64,000 nt of DNA from CAYZJV01 sp964482325 (GTDB taxonomy: Bacteria; Spirochaetota; Spirochaetia; Sphaerochaetales; Sphaerochaetaceae), in contig CAYZXD010000004.1 in the NCBI GenBank assembly GCA_964482325.1, forward strand, positions 35,258-99,257, given 5' to 3'. Positions 60,127 through 64,000 of this stretch are shown piece by piece (positions within the stretch are counted from its first letter, which is position 1; each line of letters begins with the position of its first letter). The notes under the pieces are model-generated. The model ran no database searches. It was given only the letters and a program-made list of their open reading frames with translations, and was not told where the DNA came from. A program made the position numbers and the translations under genes.

Positions 60127-61428
60127 ATGACACGTCTTGCTTTGCTTTTTACCACCATATTGGTACTCCTCTTAGGGTGTACGTCACCGTCAGAAGCACA
60201 TTTCCCCGATGGTAGTTGGGAAGGGATTGCTTCTCTTGACGATACGCAGTTCTTTATTTCACTTCGTTCTGAACAACAACAACTTTTTGTCTCTATCGGT
60301 GAAATGCTTGCAGCTGATATGATTGCAGAGCATGTACAGTTCAAGAAAAATGCATGGACCTTTTCTGTCCACCTCGGTACGGATACTATGCAGTTTGTAC
60401 TTACCCCTCATGAAACTGATGAGAGTTTTTCAGGGAAACTCCTTTATCAGAGCCGTAGTGGTAAGCTCGTTTTATATCCAGGAAGATATGCTCCGATACA
60501 TCGAAAACTGGAACAACCAGAAAGAACTGGAGAAGAGGTATCTTTAGAGACTCCTCGAGGAACGTTACAGGGTACGTATGTGAGGCCGGAAGGAAATGGT
60601 CCGTTTCCCACAGTGTTGATTATCGCTGGCTCAGGGCCTACCGATCGTGATGGTAACTCAGAATTAATTGTATCAAGTAATGATAATCTATGGCATCTTG
60701 CCCACCAATTGAAAGATGCAGGTATTGCTTCACTTCGTTATGATAAGTTTGGTGTAGGGGAGAGTATGCCAGAAGATCTGTCTCTCATCCAGATGACCAC
60801 ATTTGATGATTATGTAGAAGATGCGGTACTCTGGTCGCGTTTTTTACTGCAACAAGACCGAGTAAGCTCTTTAGGTGTACTCGGTCACTCCGAGGGATCG
60901 CTCATCGCTCTTCTTACAGCTAGGCAAGTCGATCTAGATTTCGTTGTTTCGGTTGCTGGTAATGGGGATCCTATTGATAATCAGATGGTCAAACAAGTAT
61001 CACGCATCAATGAAGAGGCTGCAGAGATTCTTCGGCAACGATTGGATCAAGTAAAACATGCGCAATACACCTTAACTGGTAATTTACTTGTCGATAGTCT
61101 TATCCCCCTTGGACACGAAGCATATCTAGAATCGTGGATGCAGTATGATCCGTCTGCCATCCTCAGAACAACTGACACGCCGACGTTAGTTATCTGGGGC
61201 GATCGTGATGAGCGATTAGTTAACGAAGACGATCTATTCAGTCAACAACATATGCCAGATCATATCACCTTCATCGAAATTCAAGATATGGGGCATATGC
61301 TGAGAAAAGCCACAAGCGATGCTGATCTTGAACGATCATATCGTGACCGAACGATGGAACTACATCCCGAATTTCTTCATCAGGTTATTACCTATATTTT
61401 GCAGGAGGGGCCACATGATTACGAGTGA
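60127..61428 (+). CDS. Alpha/beta-hydrolase lipoprotein
   Basis: A 433-residue protein. Lipoprotein signal peptide with lipobox LLLGC (C18). An N-terminal beta-rich domain (about 25-125, SWEGIASLDDTQFFISL) is followed by an alpha/beta-hydrolase. The oxyanion region is IIAGSGPTDRDGNSEL, the nucleophile serine is in GHSEGS (about 258), the acid is probably in IWGDRDERL and the histidine in MGHML. The domain order matches serine-peptidase/esterase proteins with an N-terminal DUF-type domain. Substrate unknown. It is divergent from the SPFH operon. AGGGAGG lies upstream of the ATG. Confidence 0.88.
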   Translation: MTRLALLFTTILVLLLGCTSPSEAHFPDGSWEGIASLDDTQFFISLRSEQQQLFVSIGEMLAADMIAEHVQFKKNAWTFSVHLGTDTMQFVLTPHETDESFSGKLLYQSRSGKLVLYPGRYAPIHRKLEQPERTGEEVSLETPRGTLQGTYVRPEGNGPFPTVLIIAGSGPTDRDGNSELIVSSNDNLWHLAHQLKDAGIASLRYDKFGVGESMPEDLSLIQMTTFDDYVEDAVLWSRFLLQQDRVSSLGVLGHSEGSLIALLTARQVDLDFVVSVAGNGDPIDNQMVKQVSRINEEAAEILRQRLDQVKHAQYTLTGNLLVDSLIPLGHEAYLESWMQYDPSAILRTTDTPTLVIWGDRDERLVNEDDLFSQQHMPDHITFIEIQDMGHMLRKATSDADLERSYRDRTMELHPEFLHQVITYILQEGPHDYE

Positions 61429-61621
61429 AACTATTGTTTTAATCATCCCTTTGGTTCTATTAGAACTGTTTCTAAAAATACTGTGCTTCCGAGATTGGCT
61501 ACATCGAGAACATTTTAAAGGCCTACCACGAACTGCATGGCTTGTGGTATTTCTCATCGTAAATTTCTTCGGTCCAGTGGCATATCTTAGTTATGGGAGA
61601 AAACCTGATGGCGATCATTGA
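61415..61621 (+). CDS. PLDc_N-domain two-helix membrane protein
   Basis: A 68-residue protein with two TM segments separated by a short polar stretch (FRDWLHREHFKGLPRTAW), then FLIVNFFGPVAYLSYGRK. This is the phospholipase-D nuclease N-terminal (PLDc_N) pattern, similar to YxlE of the Bacillus sigY operon, which also precedes an ABC ATPase and permease. GCAGGAGG lies upstream. It overlaps the hydrolase gene by 14 bp and the ABC ATPase gene by 14 bp, indicating one transcript. Confidence 0.85.
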   Translation: MITSETIVLIIPLVLLELFLKILCFRDWLHREHFKGLPRTAWLVVFLIVNFFGPVAYLSYGRKPDGDH

Positions 61622-62528
61622 CATACATACAGTTACTAAGAAATACGCGAGCGTTACCGCATTGCGCTCAGTTTCCTTAAGTATTCCCGAACATACGGTT
61701 TTCGGACTACTTGGACCCAATGGTGCAGGAAAAACCACACTGATTCGACTTCTTACCAACTTAATGAAACCTACATCAGGAGAGATTCACATTGATGGGA
61801 ATCCTGTTTCTAGACAAACAGCGCAACAAGTTGGGTATTTAGCTCAAATGCCTACCTATTACCGCTGGATGAGCGCTTATGAGTTGTTAGAGTTTTCGGG
61901 CAAATTATATGGGATGAGCGAGTCACAGCGAAAAGATCGAATTCCGTTCATGCTCGAACTGTGTGGACTGAGTGCTGCAACACAAAGAAAAATTGGTGAG
62001 TTTTCTGGTGGTATGCGACAAAGATTGGGAATTGCTCAAGCAATTTTACATGAGCCAAAAGCGGTTTTTCTCGATGAACCCGCATCAGCTCTCGATCCTC
62101 AAGGGAGAAAAGAAGTACTCTCACTCATTGATGCTTTGCGTGCACATACTACCGTATTGATGTCCTCTCATATTCTTGATGATGTACAGCGAGTATGTGA
62201 TGAGGTAGCAATTATTAACCATGGAGAAATTGTACTTCAAGAACGGATGGACACACTGCTTGAAACCCATGCACAATCGCTCGTTCATTGTCAGTTTGCA
62301 TCAGAGAAGGACGCACTTGAAGCAGCTCAGCTGTTGCATAGATACGATATAGGGGCCACACAGGAGTATGAAAAGCTTATGTTACCAGCAGCACTATATG
62401 AAGAAAAACAACAGGAAATTCTTTCACTTATTGCAGCTAACCAATGGCAACTTAAAGGGCTTTCGTATCAAAAAGCTACGTTAGAAGATGTCTTTTTACA
62501 CCATACGCAGGAGGCTAATCATGTATAA
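61608..62528 (+). CDS. ABC transporter ATP-binding protein (YxlF/NatA-like)
   Basis: A 306-residue protein with the ABC fold in residues 1-215. Walker A is GPNGAGKTT (about 36-44), the signature FSGGMRQRLGIAQAIL, Walker B AVFLDEPASALDP, and the H-loop MSSHILDDV. A C-terminal extension of about 90 residues (regulatory-like) follows. ATG 61608 with GGGAGA 7 nt upstream is preferred to ATG 61593. It pairs with the permease that overlaps it by 8 bp. The cargo is unknown; export is likely. Confidence 0.93.
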   Translation: MAIIDIHTVTKKYASVTALRSVSLSIPEHTVFGLLGPNGAGKTTLIRLLTNLMKPTSGEIHIDGNPVSRQTAQQVGYLAQMPTYYRWMSAYELLEFSGKLYGMSESQRKDRIPFMLELCGLSAATQRKIGEFSGGMRQRLGIAQAILHEPKAVFLDEPASALDPQGRKEVLSLIDALRAHTTVLMSSHILDDVQRVCDEVAIINHGEIVLQERMDTLLETHAQSLVHCQFASEKDALEAAQLLHRYDIGATQEYEKLMLPAALYEEKQQEILSLIAANQWQLKGLSYQKATLEDVFLHHTQEANHV

Positions 62529-63288
62529 TACCTACCTCACACTACTTGCAAAAGAATGGATAGAAAGCCTTCGCACTTCGCGCTTACTTATTTGGACCGT
62601 AATCGGTGTATTTTTTGGGATACTCAGTCCGCTGTCTGCCTACTTTCTCCCTGAAATACTTTCCCTTGTAGGAGCGACTGAGAATATTATCATTACCATT
62701 GGTTCTATTGGGTATCAGGATGCACTTAAACAGTATATAAAAAACTTTACCCAGATTGGCACCATCGTCGTGATAATCCTGTATATGGGGAGTATTGCAC
62801 AAGAGAAAAGTGATGGATCTCTATCGTTTCTTTTAGTACGCCCGGTAGACCGGATTTCTATTCTTCTCGCTAAAATTACTGGAGCAAAAATCATCATTGC
62901 TATTGGACAAGGAGCTGCTATATTGTGTATGACACTCTATAGCCGGTATCTTTTTCCCGATTTCCCTATTGCGCGGTTTATCGTAGCAAATCTCTTTCTC
63001 TTTATCTATTTTCTCACGATTGCAGTGATTACCATCTCACTTTCAGCAATGGTTACCAAGCCAATAATCGCAGCAATAGGATCGTTAGGCTTTTGGATTC
63101 TTTTTTCCGTTATTGCCATGAGTCGTCAGCTTGGTAATTATTCCTTCACCCAGGTATCAGATCAGATGATGCAAATGACTGAAGGATTTCCCGTTTCTTA
63201 TACTCCCACTATCGGTGCACTCGTACTTATGATCGTTGTCATAGGGATTGCCTATTGGCGATTTTCTCGTTGGGAGTGCACCGATTAG
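62521..63288 (+). CDS. ABC transporter permease (ABC-2 type, YxlG-like)
   Basis: A 255-residue protein with about six TM segments and the ABC-2 coupling region EKSDGSLSFLLVRPVDRISILLAKI. It starts MYNTYLTLLAKEWIESLRTSRLL, typical of NatB/YxlG-type permeases. GCAGGAGG precedes the ATG at 62521. It ends 1 bp before the convergent rpsD stop. Confidence 0.9.
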   Translation: MYNTYLTLLAKEWIESLRTSRLLIWTVIGVFFGILSPLSAYFLPEILSLVGATENIIITIGSIGYQDALKQYIKNFTQIGTIVVIILYMGSIAQEKSDGSLSFLLVRPVDRISILLAKITGAKIIIAIGQGAAILCMTLYSRYLFPDFPIARFIVANLFLFIYFLTIAVITISLSAMVTKPIIAAIGSLGFWILFSVIAMSRQLGNYSFTQVSDQMMQMTEGFPVSYTPTIGALVLMIVVIGIAYWRFSRWECTD

Positions 63289-63289
63289 G

Positions 63290-63853
63290 TTATTTAGAGT
63301 AGAGTTCTACGATTGCACGCTCTGAGACAGTAAAATCAATATCTGACCGCGTGGGCAATCCGACAACAGTAGCTTCTGATGTCTCTTTTTGCATTGATAA
63401 CCATGCAGGGATAAGCCGATGTACACCTTGAGTTTTTTTGGTCGCAGTAATGACATCTTGCATAGAAACTTCATACGAGGGAATATCGACTCGCTTTCCG
63501 TTTACCCAAATATGTCCATGATTTACCATTTGTCTTGCCTGTCTTCTCGTAGCAGCCCAACCAAGACGATAGATCACATTGTCCAAACGTTGTTCCATAA
63601 TTCTCAGTAAATTTTCGCCGGTCATACCACTTTTTCGTTCTGCTCGTGCATACGCTCGCTGAAACTGTCGCTCAAGCACTCCATAGACAAATCGAACTTT
63701 TTGTTTTTCCTTTAACTGAAGAGCATATTCACTACTTTTTCTTCGTGAGCGTACTTGCTGCCTAACCGATGGTTTATGGGTATAGCCGAGTACACTCGGA
63801 TCCAGACCTAGATATCGACACCGTTTAAACACCGGATTTCTTGCTATTGCCAT
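63290..63853 (-). CDS. rpsD: 30S ribosomal protein S4, short cysteine-poor form
   Basis: A 187-residue S4 protein. SEYALQLKEKQKVRFVYGVLERQF is followed by the S4 RNA-binding domain (RLDNVIYRLGWAATRRQARQMVNHGHIWVNGKRVDIPSYEV) and a C-terminal VELYSK. The N-terminal domain (FKRCRYLGLDPSVLGYTHKP) has a single cysteine, so it is the zinc-free form. The gene stands alone, away from the usual rpoA/rpsK neighbours. It may be the only S4 or a second copy; the window cannot tell. AAGGTAGG precedes the ATG. Confidence 0.95.
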   Translation of the reverse strand: MAIARNPVFKRCRYLGLDPSVLGYTHKPSVRQQVRSRRKSSEYALQLKEKQKVRFVYGVLERQFQRAYARAERKSGMTGENLLRIMEQRLDNVIYRLGWAATRRQARQMVNHGHIWVNGKRVDIPSYEVSMQDVITATKKTQGVHRLIPAWLSMQKETSEATVVGLPTRSDIDFTVSERAIVELYSK

Positions 63854-63877
63854 AGGATTAACCTACCTTATACGTGT

Positions 63878-63897
63878 ATTATATTAGCCATGGCTAA
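63878..63897 (-). promoter_or_regulatory. TATAAT box and perfect palindrome upstream of rpsD
   Basis: On the minus strand TATAAT (63878-63883) is preceded directly by TTAGCCATGGCTAA (63884-63897), a perfect 14-bp palindrome at the spacer position. No good -35 is present. It could be an operator, or the TAA could be a stop codon of an upstream gene. Confidence 0.4.
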
Positions 63898-64000
63898 CAT
63901 TTGCATTAGTATCAGATTTTTCCATATTGTTCAAGATAGTCATTTCATACGTAACAGATAGCGTATTCTGTTGTTCTGCTACATAAAGGGTGATATGGTA
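63884..64000 (-). CDS. Possible C-terminal end of an upstream gene (partial)
   Basis: Reading the minus strand from base 64000, a frame of 38 codons is open to a TAA at 63884-63886. It contains LYVAEQQNTLSVTYEMTIL, which looks protein-like. The stretch is too short to exclude chance. If real, the gene ends 30 bp before rpsD on the same strand and could share its transcript. Confidence 0.3.
   Translation of the reverse strand, partial: YHITLYVAEQQNTLSVTYEMTILNNMEKSDTNANVSHG

Noticed and set aside
1..64000. CRISPR arrays, insertion sequences, prophage genes or rRNA
   Set aside because: No regularly spaced direct repeats, transposase or integrase motifs, or rRNA-like sequence were seen on either strand.

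Overview
The window looks like a core-genome segment of a spirochaete (Spirochaetota), most like the Sphaerochaeta/Treponema side of the phylum. The evidence is gene content and order: a V-type ATPase operon E-(DUF2764-like)-A-B-D-I-K in the order known from Treponema, uvrA followed directly by an LptD homologue (as I recall for T. pallidum), a spirochaete-type second EF-G, and many small outer-membrane or lipoprotein genes. Genes are densely packed, usually with ATGA/GTGA-type overlaps or gaps under 30 bp. No intergenic stretch exceeds about 210 bp, and I saw no IS element, prophage, CRISPR array or rRNA.

Layout. 1-4.1 kb: the end of a dGTPase-like gene converging on nrdR, then an operon of an ACT-domain regulator, a small NTPase and a queuosine-precursor transporter, then an inositol-phosphatase-family gene. 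4.1-16.5 kb: mfd and trmB; on the minus strand two different EF-G paralogues, a Zn/Cd-type P-type ATPase and an amylosucrase-like GH13 enzyme. 16.6-25.4 kb: tRNA-Val(TAC), a GNAT enzyme, a CmpB-type membrane protein, yggS, rluD, an MBL-fold protein, a pentapeptide-repeat protein, rsgA, mutS2 and a uridine-phosphorylase-type gene. 25.4-28 kb: a flavodiiron protein and a membrane 4Fe-4S protein, divergent from a Crp/Fnr-type regulator with a palindrome between them.

28-35.3 kb: the V-ATPase operon, whose rotor subunit carries the residue set of Na+-binding homologues. 35.4-46.6 kb: ispG-uvrA-lptD-phoH-pgpH-ybeY-corC as a nearly unbroken run. 46.6-49.7 kb: gap-pgk-tpiA with secG. 50-53.4 kb: a flavodoxin-like protein, a secreted PPIase, nusB, map and a phosphoribosyltransferase. 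53.4-55.2 kb: a minus-strand pair of outer-membrane barrel and lipoprotein.

55.3-64 kb: folD, miaB and a sirtuin, then a more accessory-looking stretch. This holds a minus-strand SPFH / ribbon-helix-helix / unknown operon with operator-like repeats, a lipoprotein hydrolase, a PLDc_N-ABC transporter module, and a stand-alone short S4 gene with a perfect palindrome in its upstream region.

The least explained systems are the SPFH-RHH operon, the Crp/Fnr-flavodiiron unit, the ACT-NTPase-transporter operon and the unusual rpsD. Function calls rest on visible motifs and remembered family features; no search was run.
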